Numbered from the stretch's first letter, positions 9,399 to 18,945 are shown. The stretch is 64,000 nucleotides of DNA from Trichobilharzia regenti (GCA_944472135.2 CALYDD020000353.1:186001-250000); one strand, 5' to 3'. Notes: generated by a model not told the origin, from the sequence alone. A program made the numbers and translations.

Positions 9399-10718
9399 AT
9401 GCCTGGGTCAAAGAAGGGACAGAGTGTCTTGGATGCAAACAGGAAAGTAAGTCATGGTGACTTGTCTGTTAATTGTAACGATGTGTCTGATGTTAAGCAT
9501 GACATGGTTGATGTTACTGTTTCGCCGTTCAGGGATAATAGGAACATCAAACTCCCTAAATTTGAACCACGGTGTTTCGATGGAAACCCGGCTGATTATT
9601 TACAATTTGTAAAGGAGTTTGAGATCATGTTGAGTAGTTTTTTATTAAGTGATGAATTGAAATTGATGTATTTGATGAGGTATTGCACTGGAGATGCTTC
9701 AAGAGCTATACAGTGCTGTAAGCTCATGCCCCCTAATGAGGGATACGCTGAGGCTATGAGCATATTACGTCAAAGGTTTGGAAGACCTTCAATGATTGTA
9801 AGGAACGTATACGAAGCTGTCAAAGGTAACGGCAGTCAACTTCAAGATGACTCCAAGGCACTTACTGAGTTTTTAGATAATCTTATGACTTATAAGAATA
9901 CCTTGATTTCGATGAATTGCATGAGTGACCTCAACTCGAGCTCAGTCCTAGAGGTAATTGCGAGACGCCTACCTACTCGACTGCAAAGGAAGTGGGTGAA
10001 GATAAGCTCCCGTATGGAGGATGAGGGTATCGAGCCAAAATTTGATGATATCCTGAAACTAGTAAAAGATAGTGTCAATCAATCTATGAGCAAGTTTGCC
10101 AGTATATTGAATCTCACCCCTAGAATAGAGCAGTCTGAGAGTAAAACGCAATCATTGATGACGAAAAGGCCTCAGAGAGGTGGATATCGAGAAGGCTCCA
10201 TGATGTCTAGTAATGCATATAGACCTAGTGAGTGTAACAGGTTTCGTAGTACATCCTCAACAGATAAGTTACAAGATGCAAGACAAACACGGTTGTGTTT
10301 TACACGTTTGCAAGAGGTGCATACAAAGGTGAACTGTGAACCAGTGAGCAAGTTCAGTGATAAGCTAAATGTAAACTCCAGGCCTGACTCCGAATTGTGT
10401 GACGATAACGGTGTGGTGAAGAAGTCTGTAGTTGCAACTGGTAAGCCATTGTTGAATAGAGTGTCACAGAATAGAGTTGCTGCTTCAGAGTGCAGTTCTG
10501 ACCCTACAAGTTTACAAGGTATTACTAGTCAGAGTGAAGTTATAAAACCTTTTAGGATTTGTGAGGAGGAACCAAAATTGTCTACTTCTGTTATTAAAGA
10601 GTTTGAAAATGATGAAGTTGACGGTAAATTGAATATTCGTGATAATGATCATGATACTTCAGAGTTGTCTTTGGTTGATCATGATGAGATGAGGGAATGC
10701 CTACTACTGCTAAGTTAA
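9399..10718 (+). CDS. Gag-like protein of BEL/Pao element
   Basis: 439 codons from the first ATG, 145 bases after the 5' LTR. The region LPKFEPRCFDGNP (about residue 50) through RYCTGDASRAI (about 107) and AMSILRQRFGRP matches the Gag-type domain of BEL/Pao elements (DUF1759-like fold), which builds the intracellular particle and packages element RNA. No clear zinc knuckle is seen. The last 180 residues are polar and of low similarity. The frame is intact. It is followed by an overlapping frame at 10697, not by Pol, which is unusual for this family. Confidence 0.75.
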   Translation: MPGSKKGQSVLDANRKVSHGDLSVNCNDVSDVKHDMVDVTVSPFRDNRNIKLPKFEPRCFDGNPADYLQFVKEFEIMLSSFLLSDELKLMYLMRYCTGDASRAIQCCKLMPPNEGYAEAMSILRQRFGRPSMIVRNVYEAVKGNGSQLQDDSKALTEFLDNLMTYKNTLISMNCMSDLNSSSVLEVIARRLPTRLQRKWVKISSRMEDEGIEPKFDDILKLVKDSVNQSMSKFASILNLTPRIEQSESKTQSLMTKRPQRGGYREGSMMSSNAYRPSECNRFRSTSSTDKLQDARQTRLCFTRLQEVHTKVNCEPVSKFSDKLNVNSRPDSELCDDNGVVKKSVVATGKPLLNRVSQNRVAASECSSDPTSLQGITSQSEVIKPFRICEEEPKLSTSVIKEFENDEVDGKLNIRDNDHDTSELSLVDHDEMRECLLLLS

Positions 10719-11353
10719 ATAAAGGTTCTGTACAACTTGAACGTGAAGTAGAAATAAATGCAGATGCAGTTGCAGAAGGCATGCATACTTGTGAGACCGT
10801 CAGTGTGATTGATCAGCATGTAGCCCACCTATCATCAGATGCTAGTGCTAAACCTGAGCTGATAGTAAAAGACAGCAGTGGTGGTGGTCTTGCATGTAGA
10901 CAAATTTCTGAAAGCCGAGCAACAACAGCTTTTGATCCACCGCTAACTTCATCAACTGATATCAATCAGTCGTCGTTGGTGCTGTCATCCACAATGAAAA
11001 AGACGCCCATCAACTCAAGTATCTTGTGCAATGACTATGCTAGTATCAGTTCGTTTGAAAGGACGAATATCAATGGTCAGTTTAGTGAGGATAAGCCAAG
11101 TGTAAACGAGAGAGTAATTGTTAAATTGACTTGCACGAATAAAGGCATTTCTAGTTTCAAGTTACTATTTGAATGTTATTATCTTTGGTGTAAATTACTC
11201 TGTTTCTACACTTGGTTGACCAGATACGTCGTGTGTTTGTTCGTCATCTATGTTCTACGATACAATGACATGAGCGTGTTACCGTTCAGATTTGAGGATA
11301 TAGCTGATAGAAGGAAATCAGCAAATGAACTCTGCGATGATTTTCCAACCTAG
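10697..11353 (+). CDS. unrecognised second ORF of BEL element, hydrophobic C-terminal half
   Basis: 218 codons, starting 22 bases before the Gag stop in another frame. The first 140 residues are Ser/Thr-rich and polar. A strongly hydrophobic, Cys- and Tyr-rich stretch of about 30 residues follows (CYYLWCKLLCFYTWLTRYVV), then a short polar tail. It could be a membrane-anchored accessory protein, or simply the remnant of a deleted Pol in which a frame happens to be open. I recognise no domain. Overlap with Gag suggests reinitiation or frameshifting if it is expressed. Confidence 0.4.
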   Translation: MPTTAKLNKGSVQLEREVEINADAVAEGMHTCETVSVIDQHVAHLSSDASAKPELIVKDSSGGGLACRQISESRATTAFDPPLTSSTDINQSSLVLSSTMKKTPINSSILCNDYASISSFERTNINGQFSEDKPSVNERVIVKLTCTNKGISSFKLLFECYYLWCKLLCFYTWLTRYVVCLFVIYVLRYNDMSVLPFRFEDIADRRKSANELCDDFPT

Positions 11354-11355
11354 GG

Positions 11356-11930
11356 CGTCAACCTGAGAAGGGTTGTAGGCGTACTGCTGTAAGTCCTACA
11401 ATTCTTCAAAGGGTAGCGCATCAATGAGCAGTCCAATGTGCTTGGTGTGTGATTTTGTACATATGTTCATATTGTATATACTGAATTGATATCATCTGTC
11501 ATCTAGCTGTTAGTAATTCTGTTTGTGTCCGGACGACTTCCACTTGGATCATCAACCTGAGAAGGAATGTAGGCGTACTGCTGTAAGTCCTACAGTTCTT
11601 CAAGGGTAGTTCGTCAAGGCAGAATCCACCACTTTGATGTGTTGATTGTACATATGTTTGTGTTAAATAATTGTGTGAGTTCCAATTATTGTAATTGTTG
11701 GTTAATCTTGTTTGTGTCCGGACATTCCACAACTTACAATCGTCAACCTGTGAAGGGTTGTAGGCGTACTGGTGTAAGTCCTGCGATTCTTCAAAGGAAT
11801 TCCATCGGGACACGATCTGCGAGTTTGTGTGTACTGTTTGTATATACGTGTGGTGTGTCATATCAATTGGTGGTGTTTTGGATTCATTGTGTTTACTCGT
11901 TGTTTTCGTACCTTGTTGTTATTGCATAAT
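11356..11930 (+). repeat. three tandem ~190-bp repeats with hairpin cores
   Basis: Units start at 11356, 11550 and 11741. Each starts CRTCAACCTG-GAAGG and holds GTAGGCGTACTG-TGTAAGTCCTAC, in which GTAGG and CCTAC can pair as a hairpin. Each is followed by TTCTTCAA and a T-rich segment, and the first two also by GTTTGTGTCCGGAC. They sit between the second ORF and the 3' LTR of the BEL element. Unit 3 lacks the CCGGAC part. Confidence 0.8.
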
Positions 11931-12498
11931 TTTGTTAAAATTTTCGTCGTGATTACTTCTGAAGTTGTTTCTAGTCTTCTACATCCGTGAATGAATTGAT
12001 TGATGTTAGAGACAGCAGATGGGTCGTATACGCCGGGGAGGCTATTGCTGAGAATGAAATGCATACGGAGATAATTGTTAGCTGCGGTCCGACACGCCGG
12101 GGAGAAAGAGTGTAAACGACTGAGGCTCGCATACGTCACCGTTACTAGAACTGAGGCAGAATGAGTGACAAGCGATTGCAGTGGTAATTGGTAGTGAGTA
12201 GATAAGAGGATGTGCGTAGAGTATCGTGAGGTGGTGCTATGGTCACGTTGCGTTCTGCAAGAGTCATTCTAGCAAGTGGCGATTGTGTTGCAAGATGTCA
12301 AGAGGAGGTCTCTGTCTGGAGGCGCAGGTCGTCATTGATGTGTGAGATTGTGCTGTGAGTATGCTTGTGGTGTGTTGGCTTTTCTGTTTGTTTTCCATTT
12401 CAGCTCTGTCCGTGTGACCCAGGTTCTCGCAATGGCATCCAAGTCAACGTGTATTGGTCGTGATGGAAAAAAGGGATGGATCCTTTTTTGCCGGGGAG
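11931..12498 (+). other. BEL untranslated region before 3' LTR
   Basis: No long frame. Two CGCCGGGGAG segments (about 12030 and 12092) resemble the purine-rich CCGGGGAG that directly precedes the 3' LTR at 12491-12498 and is the likely polypurine tract. Confidence 0.55.
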
Positions 12499-12856
12499 TG
12501 TCAATGCAGTTGAAGATTGAACGATCAGTTCACGGTTGTTTGCTCAAAACCAACTTCCCCAATTTTCGCGGAGGCATCAATACGACAGTCATCGTCTCAT
12601 CGGTCGCTGTTCAGAAAGAAGTCAGCAGTAAACCGTCAGAAGTAATATTGTGATTTATTATTGTAATATTTGTTCACAGACCTTAGTGGAAGATTTTTTA
12701 TATGTTGGTGTTACAATAAAGAATTCTCAAGTGGCCAATCGGTGTTTTGGTTTTTGCGTCCGTTATTACTAAGCGTTTCTGAGAAACTTCAAGGAACAGC
12801 GTGAGCCCGAGCGTAGGAAGAGCTGGGCATTAACGGTTTACGAGACGTGACTGACA
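12499..12856 (+). repeat. BEL/Pao 3' LTR (358 bp)
   Basis: Same length and ends as the 5' LTR at 8896-9253. Followed by the TCGTT target duplication at 12857-12861. Confidence 0.9.
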
Positions 12857-12861
12857 TCGTT

Positions 12862-13059
12862 CAGCTGGTCCTTATTGTTGACTTCGAAATCGTCGAGGAA
12901 CGCTGGTTTGACTCTTTGACAGGACAAGCGATTTCGTGTCCATTTCCTAACGTCGCTGTTAATGTTCGGTCGGATAAATCTTTTTCTTAGTAGCTTGGTA
13001 GTAGCGCTCACACCAGGATGCGACAAGTTATGTAACTTCTCGAATACTGAATGTCTCAT
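12862..13059 (-). pseudogene. gypsy integrase zinc-binding domain remnant
   Basis: Minus-strand frame with HNLSHPG...TTKLLRKRF and a C-R pair near its end (LSCQR), the H2C2 integrase N-terminal type, with the first Cys of the usual CxxC changed to Arg/Leu-Ser context. The catalytic core that should follow is absent, and the frame goes on towards the Pol tail across the BEL insertion. Confidence 0.7.
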
Positions 13060-13061
13060 AG

Positions 13062-13889
13062 CTATAGGAACAAAGGTCGGTATTTATCTGTAGAGGTGTC
13101 GCAGATAACTTTTGCCGTGCCAAAAGGAACTGCCTCGAGAATTAGAGATGTTGTTTTAGAAGGCATGATCTTTTTGAGTTCGACGTCCTCTCGTTGTAAG
13201 TTTGAGAGATGTTCGTGGTCGATGTCTGGGCATACAATGTTATCAATGTGCAAACGTGATAAAGCGTCTGCCACTTCATTGTTTTTACCCTTGACTTGTC
13301 GCAGATCGGAGTTGACTTGGGATATATACTCGAGATGTCGTATTTCGCGTGGAGAGTAATTAACCTGCTTTGCTGATAAAGCTTTCGTTGGAGCTTTATG
13401 GTCTGTTGATCGGAAAGATGGTTGTAGAATGTCAGGGAACTGATTTACTAGGTCAGTATATGGAGATGTTGGTGTGCGTGTGACCATCAAGTTCAACGAT
13501 GATGCACGGCTAATCGTACCAGCGATGTACTTTTTATTGAGCGAGTCTATAAGCTTAGGGCTTACCGGATCAACCAGCAGTTTGTGTTGCTGTAGAAAAT
13601 CTATACCAAGGATTGGGGATGGAACGTCTGCGATGATGAAAGACCAAGTGTAGGTATTCTGCAGACCAAAATCTAAAGTCATTCGTTTACTTCCATATGT
13701 AACAATATTAGACTTATTAACAGCTTGGAGCGTAACTGCAGGGTCAGGATGTTGACGTTCCTGCGTAGACGGAGGGAGAACACTCACCTCTGCTCCTGTG
13801 TCGACTAAGAACGTAGTAACGGTATTTCTATCTGTTACATAGAACAAAGGACTGCTAGATCGTAGATTGCCGACAGTAGAAGTTTTCAT
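13062..13889 (-). pseudogene. gypsy protease fused to end of RNase H (RT deleted)
   Basis: 275-codon frame. An aspartic protease with the catalytic [10 protein letters not shown] (about residues 32-41) and ILGIDFL occupies the first half. About residue 165 the frame jumps from the start of the RT linker (NQFPDIL) directly into the end of RNase H (YSPREIRHLEYISQ, KGKNNEVADALSR). The whole RT and most of RNase H are therefore missing without breaking the frame. Upstream, the protease frame should overlap the end of gag. The element cannot copy itself. Confidence 0.75.
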
Positions 13890-13994
13890 ACATGATGATA
13901 TATCTTTTGGTTTAGCCTGAAAGTTGCAAGGTGAACGACACCGTCGTGCATTGCTTCTGTTACTACGGTGGTGCCAGCAAATATTATCGTGATG

Positions 13995-14693
13995 TCATGA
14001 CGTGCTAGGTGACCTAGAAAAACGTTGACGAGACGAGCCTCTAGAACGGCTTGGCTGTGTGTGTGTGGTCAGTGCTGCTAACTGACTCAGTAAGGTGTCG
14101 ACGTTCTGTTCTAGAGTCTGTATCCTATCGTGAGTGTCTGGTATTCTGCTAGTGGAAGCAACAGATTGAGGTGCTGACCTCTCGTACATGCTATCCGCGA
14201 TTTTGGCGAGCTTTTGTATGTCAATGTCGTAGTCTCCGAAAGCGAGAACTTGCTGAATGTTTGCAGGAAGTCGTCGCAGCCAGATTTGGTAAAATAGACG
14301 TTTATCGATTTCTCTTCCTGCCACTAGGCTTTGCATATGCCTCATGAGTTGCGATGGGGTTTTATCACCTAGCTCTACATTGCTTAACAAACGATCGAGT
14401 GTTTGCCTATCAGAAAGCGAAGTGCATCGAAGTACCTCATCCTTCAACATGTCGTAAGGAGCGTCTGTGCTGGGTTGAACTATGTGTTGTCGAACCTGTT
14501 CGGCGATTTCGTCTGGTAGTACTGTACTCAAAATGCCGAATTTAGCCGTCTGTGATGTGAGCTTATTGGCAGTGAAATAATGTTCCAGTCGTGCAAACCA
14601 AAGATGGGGGTCTCTGGGCTTAAAAACTGGTACAGTAAGAGAAAGAGTACTAACAGATCTCAGCTCTAAGTTATTAGAGGTATTGGAAGACAT
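13995..14693 (-). CDS. gypsy Gag-like protein
   Basis: I place the start at the ATG at 14693 (MSSNTSNN...), as the plus-strand relative begins with a similar short leader before PVFKPRDPHLWFARLE. The frame is open upstream to 14831 but that part is hydrophobic and not conserved. The capsid-like domain has WFARLEHYF, RCTSLSDRQTLDRLL and LPANIQQVLAF, matching WFLLAEADF, RNVLTDRQRLDELF and LPQSVQTVL in the element at 28237. The Arg/Ser-rich C-terminus likely binds RNA. About 232 codons, apparently intact. Confidence 0.7.
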   Translation of the reverse strand: MSSNTSNNLELRSVSTLSLTVPVFKPRDPHLWFARLEHYFTANKLTSQTAKFGILSTVLPDEIAEQVRQHIVQPSTDAPYDMLKDEVLRCTSLSDRQTLDRLLSNVELGDKTPSQLMRHMQSLVAGREIDKRLFYQIWLRRLPANIQQVLAFGDYDIDIQKLAKIADSMYERSAPQSVASTSRIPDTHDRIQTLEQNVDTLLSQLAALTTHTQPSRSRGSSRQRFSRSPSTS

Positions 14694-15028
14694 GATACAA
14701 TTCGTAGAAAAATGGTTTAACAGTGACGAAATAGCAAAAATTATGCACACCAAGAATATGGCAAAACAGAAAAACATGCAATGCAGATGCTTACCACAGA
14801 TTACTGCAAGTTGTGTGATGAGAAAGCACAAGAATGAGTTCGAAATGTCAATTATATGGATACATATAGATCCGATAAAGTTAGGTTATAAATAATCCAG
14901 CAAGTGTAATGATGCGTCGGGGTGAACAAGTTGTCGTCGGAGTCAACGAGTTATCAACGCGGTGAACAAGTTATCGTCGGCATGAACAAGTCGTCGGGGT
15001 CGAAATTTGTCGTCGGGCTCACCAATTT

Positions 15029-15461
15029 TGTTGCGTGTGTTATTTGACTAAACTGCCGTACACGTATATTCTAGTATTTCTTCGCTCTTATTAATGTGCG
15101 CAGACGTTGTGGCTACTCGACGCCCACAACGTAAATCAAAAGGCACTTGCGAAGAGTACGAATGTGTATTGTAGCAGTAGTCAAATTCAAAATTGTGTCA
15201 AGGTAATATTCAACAGTAAATTGACAAATGTTAGCGAAGTACATATAAAATCGGTCTGTATACGCATATAATACAAGTATACAAATTAGATTAAAAAGCA
15301 TGTTTACAGTTGGTATAGGGGTACTACAAGCTTGAAGTGATTCCCCAATATAACTTAGGTGTGTATAGCATCGAATCTTATTCTTGATTTTTATCCAAAT
15401 TTGGTAATAATCAAAATAAGTGATACACTTGTATAGTTTTTTCAGCATTTTCATCGTAACA
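15029..15461 (-). repeat. probable gypsy 5' LTR (about 433 bp)
   Basis: On the minus strand it begins TGTTACGATG and ends GCAACA, just before a GGTGAGCCC primer-binding-like segment. No second copy is present in the window, so the ends are inferred. Confidence 0.5.
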
Positions 15462-15910
15462 TCACGAGTGAATTGTACTCAATGTAGTATAATGATAGTA
15501 TATATTTTCTTATACATGGGTGTTTCCAAGAAACGAAAGCTATTTTTACAGATAGGATCAGCTTTGTTATAAGTTACAATCGTGACTCTGTATTACAAAT
15601 TAATACGTTTCCATCGGTATAAGAGTATATTCCACAAATGTAATCCAGGTTGCGTCGTGGGGGAAGGTAATACGTAATTCATGAAGGAATTGTAAGATAT
15701 GGGAGCAATAATGTTTGCAGATCATTTGTCATTGTAAATGGTCAAATATCCACATACTTCATTCTCATTCAAAAAGTCAAATGGAAGCTAAAATGGTGAG
15801 ACAAAAAAGAAGACAAACAACAACAACGCAAAAGAAAGCAAGAGGAGTCCTTATGGAGTGATTAATAAATATATACATATGATAGAGAAGATTTGTAGCT
15901 CAGGTGGATG
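15462..15910. other. no gene recognised
   Basis: AT-rich DNA without a long frame, known repeat or convincing splice-site pair. Confidence 0.5.
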
Positions 15911-16116
15911 ATTTTGATGTGGTTTTGTTCTCTGAGCTGGATGGTTAGTTTGCGAAGCTTCATCACCTTACTGGGTGACATCTTCAGCGCATACTTCAAT
16001 TTGAAGTGAGCTTTTAGATTTCTCCACGAGTTTATTAATCATCTCTCCTGGTGACCTTGGACGTGATTGGTTGTTTGTGTGTGTTTTCACACCTTCTAGG
16101 TTACTTGTATTGGAAC
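15911..16116 (-). repeat. inverted copy of the Penelope-like element 3' end
   Basis: Reverse complement of 17613-17819, about 206 bp with very few differences. It places the element's own 3' coding end, inverted, upstream of its truncated 5' end. Confidence 0.9.
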
Positions 16117-16150
16117 TCACCAAAACTGGACAGATCACAAAACAAGACCA

Positions 16151-17761
16151 ATGGCGAATGAAATCCAATGGACCAGTCCTACCCGATTCTACGGCAGACC
16201 AAAAATACACAAGGCAAATATCCCATTACGACCAATTGTATCACTCCCAGGAACTCCAACATATAATTTATCCAAAGAATTATACAGAAAACTAAAACAC
16301 CTAACGGAATCTTGCGATCACTCCATCAACTCTGCTATCCAATTCCTAGAGAAAATCAGAGGCATCCAAATAGATGAACAAGAAATAATGGTATCATTCG
16401 ACGTGACAGCATTATATACATCCATCGGACAAAACCTAGCAAAAGAAACCATGGAGCAATTACTTAGCAACGACGAACAACTGCCACAACAATCAAAAAT
16501 GCAACACACAAGCTGGATGGAATGCATAAATCTATGCCTAACAACATACTTCCAATTCAACGGCCAAATATATGAACAAGTCAAAGGAACACCCATGGGA
16601 TCGCCAATATCAGGTTTGATTGCAGAAGCAGTGATGCAAAGACTCGAAAATATAATTCTACCAAAGATCAAACCCAAGATTTGGATACGCTACGTCGACG
16701 ACACATTTGTAATCATCAAAAGAAACGAATTAGATAAAACTCACAACTTAATAAACAACGTCTTCAACGACATCAAATTCACAAGAGAAGAGGAATCCGA
16801 GAACAAAATACCATTTTTGGACGTCTTAGTCAGGCGAACAACTACAGGAGAATTAGAAACTCAAGTTTATAGGAAATCAACTCACACAGACCAAATACTG
16901 AATTACAACAGCAACAACCCAATAACACACAAAAGGAATTGCATACAAACACTATTCAAGAGGGCAAGGACTCACTGCAGCACTCCCACCTTAAGAAAAA
17001 TTGAAGAAAAGTATCTCATGGACGTCTTCCAAAAGAATGGATATCCACGGAATTTCATCAAGAGACATATACCCCCAAGCCAACCTACCAAAGCAAAAGC
17101 CACCAAGGAAAGCACAAAGAAAATTGCCTTACCATATATAAAAGATATCTCAGAAATCACTACAAGACTCTTCAAACCTTTAGGAATTGACGTCGTACAC
17201 AAACCAACAAAGTCGCTGCACTCAATTCTATGTCAACCAAAAGACTCAACAGCGAAAGAAGACAAAACCAACATCATCTACAAAATAAACTGTAACAACT
17301 GCGAAAAACACTACATCGGCCAAAGTGGACGTCCCCTTCGTCTTCGTATCCACGAACATAAGCTAGCCGTCAAAAGACATGATATCCACTCCCTCATTTC
17401 ACTACACACAGACAACTACGGACATCAATTCGACTGGGACAACGTTCAAATATTAGACAAAGGAAATAACAAGAATGCTAGAGAATTTTTAGAAGCTTGG
17501 CATTCCAGTGAATCATCAATCAATAGACACATCGAGATAGACAAAATTTATCAACCAATAAGAAAGAAACTTCACACACAAAGGGTCAAAGTTCAAGTCA
17601 AAGAAACAACCGGTTCCAATACAAGTAACCTAGAAGGTGTGAAAACACACACAAACAACCAATCACGTCCAAGGTCACCAGGAGAGATGATTAATAAACT
17701 CGTGGAGAAATCTAAAAGCTCACTTCAAATTGAAGTATGCGCTGAAGATGTCACCCAGTAA
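16151..17761 (+). CDS. Penelope-like reverse transcriptase with GIY-YIG endonuclease
   Basis: 536 codons without a stop. RT motif A FDVTALYTS contains the catalytic Asp (about residue 84), KGTPMGSPISG lies near 145-155, and motif C RYVDD is at about 180-184. After a basic linker comes IIYKINCNNCEKHYIGQSG (about 375-393), a GIY-YIG-type nuclease start with the Cys pair seen in this family, then HTDNYGHQFDW and REFLEAWHS. The N-terminal part of the RT domain is missing, because the start falls at the edge of the inverted repeat (15911-16116). Whether it is expressed is unknown. The codon use is very A-rich. Confidence 0.85.
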   Translation: MANEIQWTSPTRFYGRPKIHKANIPLRPIVSLPGTPTYNLSKELYRKLKHLTESCDHSINSAIQFLEKIRGIQIDEQEIMVSFDVTALYTSIGQNLAKETMEQLLSNDEQLPQQSKMQHTSWMECINLCLTTYFQFNGQIYEQVKGTPMGSPISGLIAEAVMQRLENIILPKIKPKIWIRYVDDTFVIIKRNELDKTHNLINNVFNDIKFTREEESENKIPFLDVLVRRTTTGELETQVYRKSTHTDQILNYNSNNPITHKRNCIQTLFKRARTHCSTPTLRKIEEKYLMDVFQKNGYPRNFIKRHIPPSQPTKAKATKESTKKIALPYIKDISEITTRLFKPLGIDVVHKPTKSLHSILCQPKDSTAKEDKTNIIYKINCNNCEKHYIGQSGRPLRLRIHEHKLAVKRHDIHSLISLHTDNYGHQFDWDNVQILDKGNNKNAREFLEAWHSSESSINRHIEIDKIYQPIRKKLHTQRVKVQVKETTGSNTSNLEGVKTHTNNQSRPRSPGEMINKLVEKSKSSLQIEVCAEDVTQ

Positions 17762-17819
17762 GGTGATGAAAGCTTCGCAAACTAACCATCCAGCTCAGAG
17801 AACAAAACCACATCAAAAT
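17613..17819 (+). repeat. 3' terminal repeat of Penelope-like element
   Basis: Partner of 15911-16116. It includes the last 50 codons of the frame and the short 3' tail, and ends in CATCAAAAT before an AT-rich stretch. Confidence 0.9.
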
Positions 17820-18009
17820 ATATACATATATATTCTGTTTAGTAACTATGGTTATTTTTGTGCACTAACTAACTAGTCCCGTTATGCTAACTTTTATATT
17901 ATGTGTGAACTAATATTACTGTCCTGTGTAGAAATGTTTATCATCTAGTTCCAGTAATATTAAAATTTATAATTGTAGTTTGTTGTAACTACACGTTTAA
18001 AGAACTTAA

Positions 18010-18600
18010 AATATCTATGCACTGGATTCAGAACTCTGCCTAGAACAAGCTGCATTTAGAAAACTTGAATCATGTGCTTATCAAATCGCAACTCAGAGCC
18101 TCATCATCACACAACATTGAATAGAATGGCAGTCAAAGGCGTAACCTAACTTCATCAACTTCGAAAAAGCCTTCGACAGATAGTGTTGACCAAGAAATAA
18201 TTTCGAAACTGCTTGAACACTTCGAAGTACGGTGCTTCAAATCCTTACCGATATCAGTCAGCAGCTTTACGTCACGTTATTCGCAACGGAAAACTTAGCA
18301 ATGCCTACGAAGTGAATATAGGGGTAGGACAAGGCCGCTCACTACTATCACCAATGATATTCTTAACGACGGTGGCTTGGATTATGCGTCAGACTGTGGG
18401 AAGAGAGAAGACAGGAATACAGTGGACCGATAAGATAACCGTAAGACATTTATATTTGGCGGATGATTTATGTCTAGTATCACACAAACTCTCGGCCGGC
18501 GCACTCCTTTACCTCGCTGAGCCAGAAATAATGCTGCTTAAGAGGAAAGGTTGGCATGAGGCTAGCAATTCCATCCTGCAAAAGTAATCATACTGCTACA
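18010..18600 (+). pseudogene. RTE-type reverse transcriptase fragment
   Basis: Broken plus-strand RT. In order: EQAAFRK (about 18045), FEKAFDR (about 18160), VGQGRSLLSPMIF (about 18325) and LADDLCLVS with the catalytic double Asp (about 18460). Several stops and at least two frame changes. It is continued at 18946 after a SINE. Confidence 0.8.
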
Positions 18601-18748
18601 GAATCTTCAAGCCACCAGCTTGAAGCCTTGTGCTCCACTGGGAAACGTGAAGGAAAAAAATCATACAAACTCGGAGACTGAAGAATGAGCGAGGATGGAA
18701 TTGATTCCAGGTGAACATAGAGACGATAGAGTTGATACAAATACCCTC

Positions 18749-18945
18749 TGCGTCGGTGGCACAGCGGTTAGGACTCTCGCGGACCATGCACATGGTCCGG
18801 GGTTCGAACCCCCGCAGACGCACACCTTATATTAATGGTCGACCTGCAAAATTTGGGCTACCGATATCACATGCTGAAAATTTCATATGGTGTGGAATCA
18901 AGCTGTAATCAAAATAAAAATAAATAAATAAAATAAACTACAAGC
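18749..18945 (+). mobile_element. tRNA-derived SINE ('SINE-A' family)
   Basis: Head TGCGTCGGTGGCACAGCGG with a good B box (GGTTCGAACCC at 18801), and 3' body GGGCTACCGATATCACATGC followed by an A/T-rich tail. It splits the RTE fragment. The same body follows the head at 47735, 52983 and 54494, which marks it as a SINE. The head alone could fold partly like a tRNA, but the anticodon arm is irregular. Confidence 0.85.

Larger units (their letters stand above)
8896..12856 (+). mobile_element. non-autonomous BEL/Pao-type LTR retrotransposon
   Basis: A 3.96-kb element with 358-bp LTRs and 5-bp target duplications. It has a 439-codon Gag-like frame, a second unrecognised frame and three tandem 190-bp repeats. 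There is no protease, reverse transcriptase, RNase H or integrase, so it would need proteins from a complete relative. Near-identical LTRs indicate recent insertion. It lies inside the older gypsy element. Confidence 0.85.
8690..15461 (-). mobile_element. gypsy-type LTR retrotransposon, internally deleted, interrupted by a BEL element
   Basis: Minus-strand element. A putative 5' LTR is at 15029-15461, a GGTGAGCCCGAC primer-binding-like segment at about 15010-15022, gag at 13995-14693, a protease-containing frame at 13062-13889, an integrase zinc-finger remnant at 12862-13059, and the Pol C-terminal tail at 8770-8890. The BEL element at 8896-12856 splits the last two. RT, most of RNase H and the integrase core are missing, and the joins look clean. 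I find no 3' LTR on the left, so that end is truncated. Confidence 0.75.
15911..17819 (+). mobile_element. Penelope-like retroelement with inverted terminal repeats
   Basis: A 1.9-kb unit: an inverted 206-bp end, an open RT plus GIY-YIG frame, and the matching end. Penelope-like elements are known to carry terminal repeats in direct or inverted orientation, so this fits the family. The RT is cut at its N-terminus by the inverted repeat. Confidence 0.85.

Noticed and set aside
16318..16677. 119-codon minus-strand frame
   Set aside because: Shadow of the Penelope-like RT on the plus strand.
18749..18823. tRNA gene
   Set aside because: Good B box but an irregular anticodon arm, and the 3' body is shared with other dispersed copies. 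It is a SINE head.
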